This document shows, piece after piece, positions 10,301-17,549 of a DNA stretch of 64,000 bases. The position numbers and the translations under genes were made by a program. Each line of letters opens with the position of its first letter. The stretch's first letter is position 1. Location of the stretch: assembly GCA_018056955.1 (NCBI GenBank), contig JAGPEQ010000006.1, positions 1-64,000 on the forward strand, in the 5' to 3' direction. Origin of the DNA: Bacteroidales bacterium (GTDB taxonomy: Bacteria > Bacteroidota > Bacteroidia > Bacteroidales > Tenuifilaceae). Below the pieces are notes generated by a model. That model was not told the DNA's origin. It did no database searches and saw only the letters and a list, made by a program, of their open reading frames with translations.

Positions 10301-11733
10301 AAGTCCCTGAAAAGATTAACCCCGCCAAGTTTGCCCTTGAAACCACACTCCGACTTTTGATGAGCGTAAAAAGCATGGGAGCATCGTACACGGAAACAAA
10401 CGGAACACTACTACCTGGTTATAAACCTGGGGTAAACTACTTGGGAACTGAGAACTTTAACGGTATGCTTGCCCCCGGCTGGGAATTTGTAGCTGGTTGG
10501 CAGGACCCCGACTTTGCTTGGAAGGCTGCTACTAATGGTTGGCTCACCCGCGACACATCGTTTAACACACCAGTAGTTTTTACTCGCAATGAGAATCTTA
10601 ACTTCAGAGCAACACTGGAACCTTTACCGGGCTTCCGTTTCGATGTTAGCGCTACGCGAACACTGGGTAAAAGCAATAGCAAAATTTTTAAATCCGATGG
10701 TTTGGGTTCTTACAGGGTGCTAAGTCCGCTCACAACAGGAAATTTCAGTATTAGCGTGCTTACCATAGGTACTGCATTCGAGGGTGGTAAACGGACTGGA
10801 AGCTCCAAGGCTTTTGAAAGGATGAAGCAAAACCGATTGGAAATTGCCTATAGGCTTCGCGATAGGAGGGTTGCAAATCCATCGCAGGGCTATGACCCCA
10901 ATGTGATAGATCCTGTTACAGGATTTCCCGATGGCTATGGGCCTTTATCGCAGGATGTTCTCAGGGCCTCGTTTTTGGCCGCTTACACCAATACATCCCC
11001 AAGCAAGGTCTCGCTAAGCGATTTTCCCCTTATACCAATGCCTAACTGGCAGCTATCGTACGATGGTTTGGCCAAGATGAAACCTTTTAAGCGTTGGTTT
11101 AAGTCAATTACTATCAATCATGGGTATCGATCGCTCTATACCATTGGGGCTTTTACAAGCAATCTTACCTATTTACCCGAGGATGATGGGTTTAGCTACG
11201 TTCGTAACATTAACGGCGATTTTGTCCCGCAGAACGAGATCACTAACGTTGCTATAAACGAGCAATTTACCCCATTGGTTGGGCTCGATTTGGGATGGAA
11301 CAATAACCTTACCAACAGGATCGAGATTAAGAATAGCCGTTCATTAGCCATGAGCTTTGCCAATAACCAGCTTACCGAGATTTATGGCAACGAGTTTATC
11401 GTAGGAGCTGGTTACCGGTTTGAGGATTTACCTCTTATTTTCCAGGCCGAGGATGGTGGTAAAAAGGCAATCAAGAGCGATTTACGATTAACTGTGGATT
11501 TTTCGCTACGCGATAATACTACCATTCTTCGAAAGTTGGTTGAGGATTCGAACGATATTATTGCAGGTCAACTGATTAGCACTATCAAAACAGCTGCTGA
11601 CTACCGGATTAATGAGAAGGTAACCATTCGCCTGTTCTTTGACCGCACCCTCAATAACCCTAAGGTTTCAAGAACATTCCGAACAACCAATACCAGCTTT
11701 GGATTTAGCGTCAGGTTTGAATTGGTTAACTAA
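4369..11733 (+). CDS. sprA: Type IX secretion system outer-membrane translocon SprA/Sov
   Basis: A 2454-residue protein, the largest in the window and close to the roughly 2400-2500 residues of known SprA/Sov proteins. SprA forms a very large outer-membrane beta-barrel through which T9SS cargo leaves the cell. The protein begins with an export signal (hydrophobic stretch IGILTLVTITITRAF, about residues 20-35). It then consists of long, aromatic-rich alternating strands with many Asn/Tyr turns and ends in strand-like FGFSVRFELVN, typical of a barrel terminus. The start is placed at the ATG at 4369 because the upstream in-frame TTG at 4321 lies inside ruvA. It is flanked by ruvA and gcvH. Other T9SS core genes (porKLMN, porV) are absent here. 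Confidence 0.93.
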   Translation: MLCKLRVKHLSHTHTIRIIGILTLVTITITRAFSVPIPQQDTLNLPFPIKQPGIWSIDTQYSPLYLSSPSNISEEVVFDPINNQYIIYRKVGNTTIETPRVLSADEYRSYRVEKAMREYWRQKQTGEFVGKGDGILPRIQVGGETFDRIFGSNTIEIIPQGNAELVFGVSSAKTDNPALPIDQRRNTTFDFQSKIQMNVSGKIGEKLKMEVNYNTEATFDFENNVKIEYNGFEDEIIQRIEAGNVSLPLPGTLITGSQSLFGIKTQLKFGKLNVTSVVSKQNGQTQVVEIKGGAQTRDFQLKADEYDANRHFFLSHYFRENYNRALMNLPIINSGVQITKIEVWVTNKQANFENSRNIIAFADLGEAQNNIFASNIFAQTGSGPASNGLNNLYELMTTTYAGIRDVAEVSNVLLPLESQGFTGGRDYEKIEYARKLSPNEFTINQALGYISLSSALNSDEVLAVAYEYTYNGQTYKVGEFSTDGVEAPKALILKLLKGTNLSPKMPTWRLMMKNIYSMNAYQISKDDFRLDIFYQDDATGTPINYIKEGNIAEVPLIRVLNLDNLNNQLDAFPDGVFDFIEGVTINPANGKIIFPVLEPFGRDLASRIGDPTIAQKYIFQELYDSSLTKARQVADKNKFLIGGSYKSAGGSEIFLNAPNIPKGAVVVTAGGVKLQEDVDFIVDYNLGTVRIINQGLLESGTPIKVAVESNALFSLQTKTLVGTHFDYRFSDNFNVGATIMNLTERPLTQKVSFGNEAVSNTIWGFNTSYQTESKFLTKMVDFLPFIQTKEKSTITFDAEFAQLIPGHSRAIGKAGTVYIDDFEGSSTSLDIRSWVEWKLASTPQGQPDMFPEASFSNDLRYGYNRAHLAWYYIDPLFLRNTSLTPSYLRNNKELQGNHFVREIFERELFPNKNTPQGQPTNISVLNLAFYPTERGQYNFNTTELDANGRLIDPQRRWGGIMRNLSTTDFEASNIEYIEFWLMDPFVYDTLSSGGDFYINLGNISEDILRDGRKSFENGLPTSSEELSKTDQTAWGRVPTKQYLPVGFDNDQAKRPYQDIGLDGLSSSVDLDGDGIPDEQFFFSEYINQLRNKITNSDVLAGFESDPAGDNFRHYLSGVYDQQRATILDRYKYFNGTENNSPVATGTTSQQSYSTPDVEELGTDNTMNENEAYYQYRISLRPQDMEVGKNFITNVVTGDKDKILNKAVKWYQFKVPIAEYEKVVGPIEDFKSIRFMRMFLRGFQDTVILRFATLHLVRSEWRKYNYSLIQGQEGMPVGDLPSGSLSIATVNIEENDKRTPVNYVLPPGVDRVIDPSQPQLIQLNEQAMEYRVTDLADGDARAAFKNVNIDIRQYKRLKMDVHAEAIEGYPLNDYEVNAFIRIGTDYNTNYYEYEIPLKLTPYGFYYNSRERDREAVWPRENVIDIDLDKLVDVKVARNNAMQKPGSLITLNTVYVVQSGNSKLKVTGNPNLSNVKVIMIGIRNPADDRMPKSVIAWFNELRLTNFNDQSGWAANARLSAKLADLGMVTVAGTTITPGFGSIEKKVNERSKETVYQYDINSTLELGKFFPASFNIKIPMFIGFGESMANPQYNPLDPDILLDDALRNASERERDSIKRIAQDYTRRRSINFTNVKIDKMGSKPRLWDPANISVSYSYSEIFSRNVRIDHRIQRNIRGAFTYNYNRQPKYISPFSKIKWLNSSYLALIRDFNFNLFPTQLSFRTDLNRNYFEQQFRNIQNPNQVFLPTFSKDFMWNRNYSLNWDITQSVKFDFVATATARIDEPEGMVDRYRDRDRYEQWKDSVWQNIRRGGRNTMYNHQFNITYSLPLSKIPLLNWISVTSRYTGIYRWQAGPILADTSRFDPGNTVQNSNTIQLNGQVNINTLFNKVGYLKRVNQQFDQRARGAAPQTRTVKYEEEKVNLRANATKVITHKLKTEKVTVKVFDPNGKEIKVSSQVRGDTKVAIKADADYKNCKVVVEGKVPEKINPAKFALETTLRLLMSVKSMGASYTETNGTLLPGYKPGVNYLGTENFNGMLAPGWEFVAGWQDPDFAWKAATNGWLTRDTSFNTPVVFTRNENLNFRATLEPLPGFRFDVSATRTLGKSNSKIFKSDGLGSYRVLSPLTTGNFSISVLTIGTAFEGGKRTGSSKAFERMKQNRLEIAYRLRDRRVANPSQGYDPNVIDPVTGFPDGYGPLSQDVLRASFLAAYTNTSPSKVSLSDFPLIPMPNWQLSYDGLAKMKPFKRWFKSITINHGYRSLYTIGAFTSNLTYLPEDDGFSYVRNINGDFVPQNEITNVAINEQFTPLVGLDLGWNNNLTNRIEIKNSRSLAMSFANNQLTEIYGNEFIVGAGYRFEDLPLIFQAEDGGKKAIKSDLRLTVDFSLRDNTTILRKLVEDSNDIIAGQLISTIKTAADYRINEKVTIRLFFDRTLNNPKVSRTFRTTNTSFGFSVRFELVN

Positions 11734-11776
11734 TGTGCTGAATAACATGCGGCACTAATTAAAAAAACCGATAGGA

Positions 11777-11809
11777 TTGAACATACAATCTTAAAATTCA
11801 CTACTTTTG
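11777..11809 (+). promoter_or_regulatory. Promoter for gcvH
   Basis: A TTG at 11777-11779 and a perfect -7 element TACTTTTG at 11802-11809 are separated by 22 bases, 42 bases before the ATG. The TTG inside the -7 box also opens a spurious longer ORF. Confidence 0.6.
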
Positions 11810-11851
11810 AACAGCAAAATCTTTAGTGTAAAACTATTAACTGAAAATACT

Positions 11852-12235
11852 ATGAATATTCCATCAAACCTAAAGTACACAAAGGATCACGAGTGGATCA
11901 AGGACGAAGGCAATGGCATGGCTACCGTTGGCGTAACCGATTTTGCCCAAACACAGCTTGGCGACATTGTTTTCATTGAGATTGAAACTCAGGGTGAAAC
12001 CCTTGCCAGGGAGGAGGTTTTTGGCACCATTGAGGCTGTTAAAACCGTTTCCGATATGTTTATGCCTGTTAGTGGCGAGGTAGTTGAAGTTAACCCTAAG
12101 GTTACTGAACAACCCGATATCGTTAACAAGGATCCCTATGGTGAAGGTTGGATGATTAAAATCAAAATGTCCAATCCTGCTGAGATGAACGATTTGCTCA
12201 ATGCCGAGCAGTACAAAGGAATTATCAACGAGTAA
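11852..12235 (+). CDS. gcvH: Glycine cleavage system H protein
   Basis: A 127-residue GcvH with the lipoyl attachment Lys64 in the context GTIEAVKTVSDM, preceded by LGDIVFIE, both hallmarks of the family. The lipoylated arm carries the aminomethyl group between the P, T and L proteins in glycine decarboxylation. No other gcv gene is in the window. The start is the ATG giving MNIPSNLKYTKDHEW, because the longer frame starts inside the promoter. It has its own promoter and ends at a bidirectional terminator shared with thiL. Confidence 0.96.
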   Translation: MNIPSNLKYTKDHEWIKDEGNGMATVGVTDFAQTQLGDIVFIEIETQGETLAREEVFGTIEAVKTVSDMFMPVSGEVVEVNPKVTEQPDIVNKDPYGEGWMIKIKMSNPAEMNDLLNAEQYKGIINE

Positions 12236-12268
12236 AAAAAAGTAAACCCCGCTCAAGCGGGGTTTTTT
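12233..12268. terminator. Bidirectional terminator between gcvH and thiL
   Basis: AACCCCGC, a TCAA loop and GCGGGGTT have an A-run on the left and a T-run on the right, so it can stop transcription from either side between these convergent genes. Confidence 0.88.
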
Positions 12269-12272
12269 ATTG

Positions 12273-13319
12273 CTATTCCTTTTGTAAAGCATTCCAGCCC
12301 TGAGCAGTAATCCTTATGTCTTCACCCGATGGTGGTATCATGTATGCACCAAGGTGTGGCTCAACAATATGCCCTATCACTCTGACATTTTCCATGCTAT
12401 CAACTACCTGGTATTCCGATAGCGGAACCGTGAACAAAAGCTCGTAGTCCTCGCCTCCGTTCAGTGCAGCAGTAAACATATCAATATTAAATTCCTCGGC
12501 CATTCGTGCGGTTTGCTCATCAATAGGAATTTTGTCCATGTATATCCTGCATCCCACGTTGGAGTTCTTGCAAATATGCAGCAGCTCCGACGATAGCCCA
12601 TCGGAAACATCTATCATAGATGTAGGTTTAACACCTGCCTTTCGTAGGTTCTCAATTACATTCCTTCGGACTTCGGGTTTCAGGAATCGCTCAAGAATGT
12701 AGTCGTAACCTTCCAGCTTTGGCTTGGCTGCCTTATTTGAAAGGAAGATTCTCTTTTCGCGTTCCAGCAGTTGAAGCCCCATGTAAGCCCCTCCTAAATT
12801 ACCGGTTACGCAAATTAAGTCATTTACCTTGGCACCACTCCGGTAAACAATTTCATCCTCCTTTGCGCTGCCAATAGCAGTAACACTTATAGTCATTCCA
12901 GTCATCGACGACGATGTATCACCACCTACCAGGTCAACATTGTAGCTATCGCAGGCAAGCTTAATTCCGCTGTATAGCTCATCAAGATCCTCCACACAGA
13001 AACGCTTCGAAACGCCTATGGAAACCGTTACCTGTTTAGGGATTGCGTTCATTGCGTAAACATCGCTGAGGTTAACCACAATAGCTTTGTAGCCTAAGTG
13101 TTTAAGGGGTGTGTAGGTTAAGTCGAAATGAATTCCTTCAAGTAGCAAATCGGTAGTAACCACAAGGCATTCACCTTTTCCGCATGATATTACCGCAGCA
13201 TCATCGCCCACACCTTTTAGTGTCTCTTGATGTTTTGGGGCAAACGGCTCAGTTAACCTATCAATCAGCTTAAACTCACCCAGTTCGTAAAGCTCTGTTC
13301 TTTTCTGCGTTTCGCTCAT
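12273..13319 (-). CDS. thiL: Thiamine-monophosphate kinase
   Basis: A 348-residue ThiL, which phosphorylates thiamine phosphate to the active cofactor thiamine diphosphate. Visible signatures are GVGDDAAVI near residue 36-44, the substrate/metal segment DLVGGDTSSS, and IDVSDGLSSEL, as expected for the PurM/ThiL/HypE ATP-binding fold. The start at 13319 gives MSETQKRTELYELGEF. The gene is divergent from the M23 peptidase gene, with a TAnnTTTG element 17 bases upstream. Downstream it shares a terminator with gcvH. No other thi genes are nearby. Confidence 0.94.
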   Translation of the reverse strand: MSETQKRTELYELGEFKLIDRLTEPFAPKHQETLKGVGDDAAVISCGKGECLVVTTDLLLEGIHFDLTYTPLKHLGYKAIVVNLSDVYAMNAIPKQVTVSIGVSKRFCVEDLDELYSGIKLACDSYNVDLVGGDTSSSMTGMTISVTAIGSAKEDEIVYRSGAKVNDLICVTGNLGGAYMGLQLLEREKRIFLSNKAAKPKLEGYDYILERFLKPEVRRNVIENLRKAGVKPTSMIDVSDGLSSELLHICKNSNVGCRIYMDKIPIDEQTARMAEEFNIDMFTAALNGGEDYELLFTVPLSEYQVVDSMENVRVIGHIVEPHLGAYMIPPSGEDIRITAQGWNALQKE

Positions 13320-13335
13320 CTTTTTAATTTTTCTG

Positions 13336-13363
13336 CAAACCTACATCAAAATAGAATAACCAA
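13336..13363 (-). promoter_or_regulatory. Promoter for thiL
   Basis: Read on the minus strand, a TTG (13361-13363) is 17 bases upstream of a -7 element TAGGTTTG (13336-13343), which ends 16 bases before the thiL ATG. Confidence 0.55.
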
Positions 13364-13386
13364 AATGCAGTTACATTCTTTTTTGG

Positions 13387-13394
13387 TAGTTTTG
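13387..13394 (+). promoter_or_regulatory. -7 promoter element for the M23 peptidase operon
   Basis: TAGTTTTG matches TAnnTTTG and ends 20 bases before the ATG at 13415. It probably drives the peptidase, tatD and asparaginase genes together. Confidence 0.55.
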
Positions 13395-13414
13395 GGGCAA
13401 AATTCAGAAAATTT

Positions 13415-14692
13415 ATGCTTAAAAAGATTTTACCCCTTTTAGTTATTTCTTTACTCACAGTGTTCATAATTGACTATTTCATAGGTACCGCCTACATTAA
13501 ACTATACAGCCCTGAAAAGGATCAAAAACCATTGGTGGAGGATGTGCAACCCATACTGGAGTATGGAATACCAATCGATTCGTTTTATGTTACTGAATAC
13601 ACCGTTAGGAGTAACCAAACACTAGGGAAAATACTTTTCAGCTTAAACCTAACTGGAAATGTTAATGAGTTTCTGCTCTCGCTTACGCCCGATATTTTTG
13701 ATGTGAAAAAGGTTAGGGCGGGGGCACGGTATAAGGTTTTCGCCCGGAAGGATTCCCTTCAGACTCCTGCTTATCTTGTTTATGAGGTTTCGCCTGTTGA
13801 ATATTTCGTTTTTAACCTTACCGATTCCCTTTACGTTTACCCCTTTAAAAAAGAGATTGTACCTGTTAGGAAAATTTCCGAGGCTGAAATCAAATCGTCG
13901 CTTTGGGTCGATATGAAGGCAAATGGTCTAAATCCCATGCTTGCCCTTGAGCTTTCCGATATTTTTGCTTGGACAGTCGATTTCTTTGGCCTTTTTAAGG
14001 GTGATAAGTTCAGGGTGATGTACGATGAACTTTATGTTGATAGCACATCAATTGGGATTGGGACTGTTTATGCTGCATGGTTCGAGCATCGTGGCGAAAA
14101 ATTTTACGCGTTCAGGTTTGAACAGGACTCCATAGCCAGCTACTGGGACGAAAAAGGGAATTCACTTCGTAAGTCGTTCCTCAAAGCTCCGCTCCGCTTT
14201 TCACGTATTTCAAGCCGTTTTAGCGGGAACCGCTTCCACCCTGTGCTAAAAATTTATCGCCCTCATTCCGGTGTGGATTATGCTGCTCCTGAAGGAACAC
14301 CTGTAATGGCCCTAGGCGATGGTGTTGTAATTGATATGGGTTACGATAAGGCCGCAGGCAATTACATTAAAATTCGCCATAACAGCGTATATACAACTGG
14401 CTACAATCATTTTTCACGATTTGCCAAGGGAATTGCAAGGGGTGCTCGTGTAAAACAGGGCGATATTATAGGGTATGTTGGTCGTACAGGCTATGCCACT
14501 GGCCCACACCTCGACATGCGTGTTTGGATGAATGGCTCACCCATTGACCCTCTAAAAATGAAATCACCTCCGGTGGAGCCCGTTAAACAGGAAAATCTTG
14601 AAACTTTCAGGAATGTAGTAGCCAAACTCTCAGCACAACTCGATAGCATAACACCCGGAAGCAGAATCTACTATGCAGTTCAAAAAGAGTAA
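13415..14692 (+). CDS. M23-family peptidoglycan metalloendopeptidase-like protein
   Basis: A 425-residue protein with an N-terminal membrane anchor or signal (residues 5-20), a region of about 200 residues resembling the substrate-gating part of MepM-type peptidases (including VRSNQTLGKIL around 65-75), and a C-terminal M23 LytM domain at about 265-385. The first motif H284-SGV-D288 and the mid-domain H332 are present. The usual second motif HxH is H365-Leu-D367 here, so one zinc ligand is Asp instead of His. It likely cuts peptide cross-bridges in the periplasm. It starts an operon with tatD (3-base gap) and asparaginase. Confidence 0.85.
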   Translation: MLKKILPLLVISLLTVFIIDYFIGTAYIKLYSPEKDQKPLVEDVQPILEYGIPIDSFYVTEYTVRSNQTLGKILFSLNLTGNVNEFLLSLTPDIFDVKKVRAGARYKVFARKDSLQTPAYLVYEVSPVEYFVFNLTDSLYVYPFKKEIVPVRKISEAEIKSSLWVDMKANGLNPMLALELSDIFAWTVDFFGLFKGDKFRVMYDELYVDSTSIGIGTVYAAWFEHRGEKFYAFRFEQDSIASYWDEKGNSLRKSFLKAPLRFSRISSRFSGNRFHPVLKIYRPHSGVDYAAPEGTPVMALGDGVVIDMGYDKAAGNYIKIRHNSVYTTGYNHFSRFAKGIARGARVKQGDIIGYVGRTGYATGPHLDMRVWMNGSPIDPLKMKSPPVEPVKQENLETFRNVVAKLSAQLDSITPGSRIYYAVQKE

Positions 14693-14695
14693 ACC

Positions 14696-15481
14696 ATGCT
14701 TTTGATTGATACTCACTCACATATATTCTCGGACGAGTTCGATACCGATCGTGAAGCTGTTCTTATGCGTGCTGCCGAGATTGGTGTGCATTATCACATT
14801 TTGCCAAATATCGATTCCTCCTCTACCAACCGTTTGCTCGATACCTGCAATCGCTTTCCGCAATGCTTCCCTTTAATCGGTTTGCATCCTACCTCTGTCC
14901 GGAACGGGTTTGAAAGGGAAATCTATCACGTTGAGGAGCAGTTGGCCAAGACCAGGTTCTGGGGCATTGGGGAAATAGGAATTGATTTGTACTGGGATAA
15001 AACATACTTTATACAGCAACAGGAGGCATTCAGGCATCAGCTCAGGCTGGCCAAAAAGCTCAACCTTCCGGTTGTAATTCATTCCCGCAATTCTTTCAGG
15101 GAGATCTTTGATATTGTCGATCAGGAAATTGACAACACCCTAAAGGGAGTTTTTCACAGCTTTACTGGAACTATTGACGATTATAAACACATTGACGAAT
15201 ACAAAACCTTTTTGGTGGGGATTGGTGGTATTGTAACCTACAAGAATGGTGGGGTTAACGGTTTAGTAAACCAGTTGGATCCAAACAAAATTTTATTGGA
15301 AACTGATTCCCCTTACCTATCGCCAGTGCCTGTCAGGGGCAAGCGAAACGAGAGCTATAACCTTATCTACATTGCTGACAAGGTAGCCGAGTTACTCGGA
15401 GTTACTGTGGAGCAGGTTGCGAAACAAACCACCCAAAATGCCGTTAAACTCTTCAAAATTAAGATAGATGAAATCGGGTAA
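14696..15481 (+). CDS. tatD: TatD-family metal-dependent hydrolase/DNase
   Basis: A 261-residue TIM-barrel hydrolase of normal TatD length. Metal ligands are visible as DTHSH (residues 5-9), GEIGID, VIHSRN, the FHSF segment and the late ETDSPYLSP. TatD proteins are Mg-dependent 3'-5' nucleases or related phosphohydrolases acting in the cytoplasm; the exact substrate is not certain from sequence. The gene begins 3 bases after the peptidase stop and its 3' end overlaps the asparaginase start by 14 bases, indicating translational coupling. Confidence 0.9.
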   Translation: MLLIDTHSHIFSDEFDTDREAVLMRAAEIGVHYHILPNIDSSSTNRLLDTCNRFPQCFPLIGLHPTSVRNGFEREIYHVEEQLAKTRFWGIGEIGIDLYWDKTYFIQQQEAFRHQLRLAKKLNLPVVIHSRNSFREIFDIVDQEIDNTLKGVFHSFTGTIDDYKHIDEYKTFLVGIGGIVTYKNGGVNGLVNQLDPNKILLETDSPYLSPVPVRGKRNESYNLIYIADKVAELLGVTVEQVAKQTTQNAVKLFKIKIDEIG

Positions 15482-16505
15482 TACATCAATTCTAATTATT
15501 TACACTGGTGGAACAATTGGGATGAAGCAAAACCCTGAAACCGGGGCATTGGCTCCCTTTAATTTTGAGCAAATTGAACAGGAGGTTCCTGAACTCAAAA
15601 AATTTGGCTTCAACCTTAGCACATACTCCTTTGAACCCCCAATCGATTCATCGGATATCAATCCCGATTTCTGGAGGAAGTTAGCGGCAATAATTGGGGA
15701 TAATTACCAAAGCTACGATGGTTTTGTGATTCTCCATGGAACCGACACCATGTCGTTTACAGCTTCTGCTCTGAGCTTTATGCTCGAGGGGCTGTCAAAA
15801 CCCGTTGTTCTTACCGGTTCTCAGCTACCCATAGGCATGTTGCGAACCGATGGGAAGGAGAACCTTATCAGTGCCATTGAGATTGCCGCCTCCCTTCAAA
15901 ACGGGCAGGCAATGGTACCGGAGGTAACCATTTTTTTTGAGAATAGGCTATACCGTGGAAACAGAACAACCAAGCATAACTCCGAACATTTTAATGCTTT
16001 CCGTTCCGACAACTATCCCCCCCTTGCCGAGGCAGGTATATCAATAAAGTACAATTACCCTTTTATTCATTACCCTACTCAGGAACAGCACCTTATTGTC
16101 CACACACAGCTCGATAGCTCTATTGCTGTGCTTAAACTTTTTCCGGGAATATCGGAAAATGTTGTGGAATCCATTTTAACCACCAAAGGGGTAAAAGCGG
16201 TTATACTGGAAACCTACGGCTCGGGCAACGCACCAATGCAGAAGTGGTTTTTAAAGAAACTGGAATATGCTATAAACAGTAATATAGTTGTGTTAAACGT
16301 TACCCAATGCAAGGCTGGCGGGGTTGACATGGATAAGTATGAGAATGGCCTTATGCTAAAACGGTTGGGTGTAGTAAGTGGCCACGATATAACCTATGAG
16401 GCAGCAGTTGCTAAGCTAATGTTTTTGCTTGGCAAAGGGTTTTATGGTAAGGCGCTTGCCCATGAGTTAGAAAAATCCATAGCAGGCGAAATAACATTGA
16501 AATAG
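15468..16505 (+). CDS. ansA: Type I (cytoplasmic) L-asparaginase
   Basis: A 345-residue asparaginase that hydrolyses L-asparagine to aspartate and ammonia. The first catalytic Thr lies in YTGGTIGM near the N terminus, and the second Thr with its Asp lies in LHGTDTMSF. No signal peptide is present, which separates it from secreted type II enzymes. It overlaps tatD by 14 bases and is the last gene of the M23-tatD-ansA operon. No obvious terminator follows before the tRNA gene. Confidence 0.93.
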   Translation: MKSGNTSILIIYTGGTIGMKQNPETGALAPFNFEQIEQEVPELKKFGFNLSTYSFEPPIDSSDINPDFWRKLAAIIGDNYQSYDGFVILHGTDTMSFTASALSFMLEGLSKPVVLTGSQLPIGMLRTDGKENLISAIEIAASLQNGQAMVPEVTIFFENRLYRGNRTTKHNSEHFNAFRSDNYPPLAEAGISIKYNYPFIHYPTQEQHLIVHTQLDSSIAVLKLFPGISENVVESILTTKGVKAVILETYGSGNAPMQKWFLKKLEYAINSNIVVLNVTQCKAGGVDMDKYENGLMLKRLGVVSGHDITYEAAVAKLMFLLGKGFYGKALAHELEKSIAGEITLK

Positions 16506-16581
16506 TCATTGTTTTTTTCAATATTTTTTTTGTAATTTGCGCCACGTTTTAAAGGTTCTTTATTTAGTATTTCGTAACTTT

Positions 16582-16672
16582 GGAGAGATGGCCGAGTGGT
16601 CTAAGGCGCACGCCTGGAGAGCGTGTATACGCCAAAAGCGTATCGAGGGTTCGAATCCCTCTCTCTCCGCCA
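16582..16672 (+). tRNA. tRNA-Ser (anticodon GGA)
   Basis: A class II tRNA with acceptor stem GGAGAGA (16582-16588) paired to TCTCTCC (16662-16668), discriminator G, and an encoded CCA at 16670-16672. The anticodon loop CTGGAGA places GGA at 16616-16618. A long variable arm, as in Ser tRNAs, follows, and the T-arm contains GTTCGAATC. It reads UCC and UCU codons. Confidence 0.97.
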
Positions 16673-16689
16673 GCCTTTTAATGTTTAAC

Positions 16690-16697
16690 TAAATTTG
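16690..16697 (+). promoter_or_regulatory. -7 promoter element for the exbB operon
   Basis: TAAATTTG fits TAnnTTTG and lies 48 bases before the exbB ATG. No clear -33 TTG is visible, because the tRNA gene occupies that region. Confidence 0.45.
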
Positions 16698-16745
16698 AGA
16701 ACAAACAAAACAAACCTTTAGTAATAATTAAACGACAATCAAACC

Positions 16746-17543
16746 ATGAAAAAGCTATTCACACTAGTAGCAGTATTGGGAGTGCTCTCGTTTGGAGCAT
16801 CAACCTTTGTTAATGCACAGGATGAACCTGCAGCAAAACCTGACTCAGCAATGGTTCAGGAGCAAGCAGCTCAGGCTGCAACACCTGCAGCTCCTGCTGT
16901 TGAAGAACAATCGTTACACAAGGCTATTAAAACCAAATTCATTGAGGGTGGTCCTGGATTTATGGCTTCCATTCTTTTAACCTTAATTTTTGGTTTAGCT
17001 ATTGTAATTGAGCGTATTATTTACCTAAACCTTTCTACTACCAATACCAAAAAGCTTCTCAATGCCATTGAGGATGCTCTAAAAAATGGTGGTGTTGAGG
17101 CAGCAAAGGAAGTGTGCCGCAATACCCGTGGCCCTGTTGCCAGCATTTTCTACCAAGGTCTTGACCGTGTTCACGAGGGTATCGAAGTTGTTGAGAAATC
17201 AATTGTTACCTACGGATCGGTTATGATGGGTCAGCTGGAAAAGGGATTAACCTGGATTTCACTTTTCATCGCAGTTGCTCCTATGTTAGGGTTTATGGGT
17301 ACTGTTATCGGTATGATCGGTGCTTTTGATGCTATCCAAGCTGCTGGTGACATTTCTCCGTCGCTTGTTGCTGGTGGTATTAAGGTTGCTCTTATCACTA
17401 CCGTGTTCGGTCTTATTGTTGCTATTATTCTTCAGGTGTTCTATAACTACCTGCTCAATAAGATTGATAGCATCACCAATGAAATGGAAGACGCTTCAGT
17501 AAGTCTGCTCGATATTCTTGTTAAGTTTAACCTTCAAAAGTAA
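16746..17543 (+). CDS. exbB: MotA/TolQ/ExbB proton-channel protein with cleaved leader
   Basis: A 265-residue inner-membrane protein. It starts with a signal peptide ending near VNAQ (residue about 24), followed by an Ala/Pro/Gln-rich periplasmic stretch that is not found in short ExbB proteins. Three transmembrane segments follow at about residues 77-97, 170-190 and 210-235. The MotA/TolQ/ExbB core is recognisable from LGFMGTVIGMIGAF and the Thr/Ala-rich last helix. With the two ExbD proteins downstream it should form a proton-driven motor that powers outer-membrane transport through TonB-like partners. It is the first gene of a four-gene operon. Confidence 0.92.
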   Translation: MKKLFTLVAVLGVLSFGASTFVNAQDEPAAKPDSAMVQEQAAQAATPAAPAVEEQSLHKAIKTKFIEGGPGFMASILLTLIFGLAIVIERIIYLNLSTTNTKKLLNAIEDALKNGGVEAAKEVCRNTRGPVASIFYQGLDRVHEGIEVVEKSIVTYGSVMMGQLEKGLTWISLFIAVAPMLGFMGTVIGMIGAFDAIQAAGDISPSLVAGGIKVALITTVFGLIVAIILQVFYNYLLNKIDSITNEMEDASVSLLDILVKFNLQK

Positions 17544-17549
17544 TTGGCC

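Noticed and set aside
11870-12292. Minus-strand ORF opposite gcvH and similar long antisense ORFs
   Set aside because: They run opposite well-supported genes, have no motifs, and follow the codon pattern of the real strand.
16575-16582. TAACTTTG just before the tRNA-Ser gene
   Set aside because: It matches TAnnTTTG but would start transcription inside the tRNA, so it cannot be its promoter.
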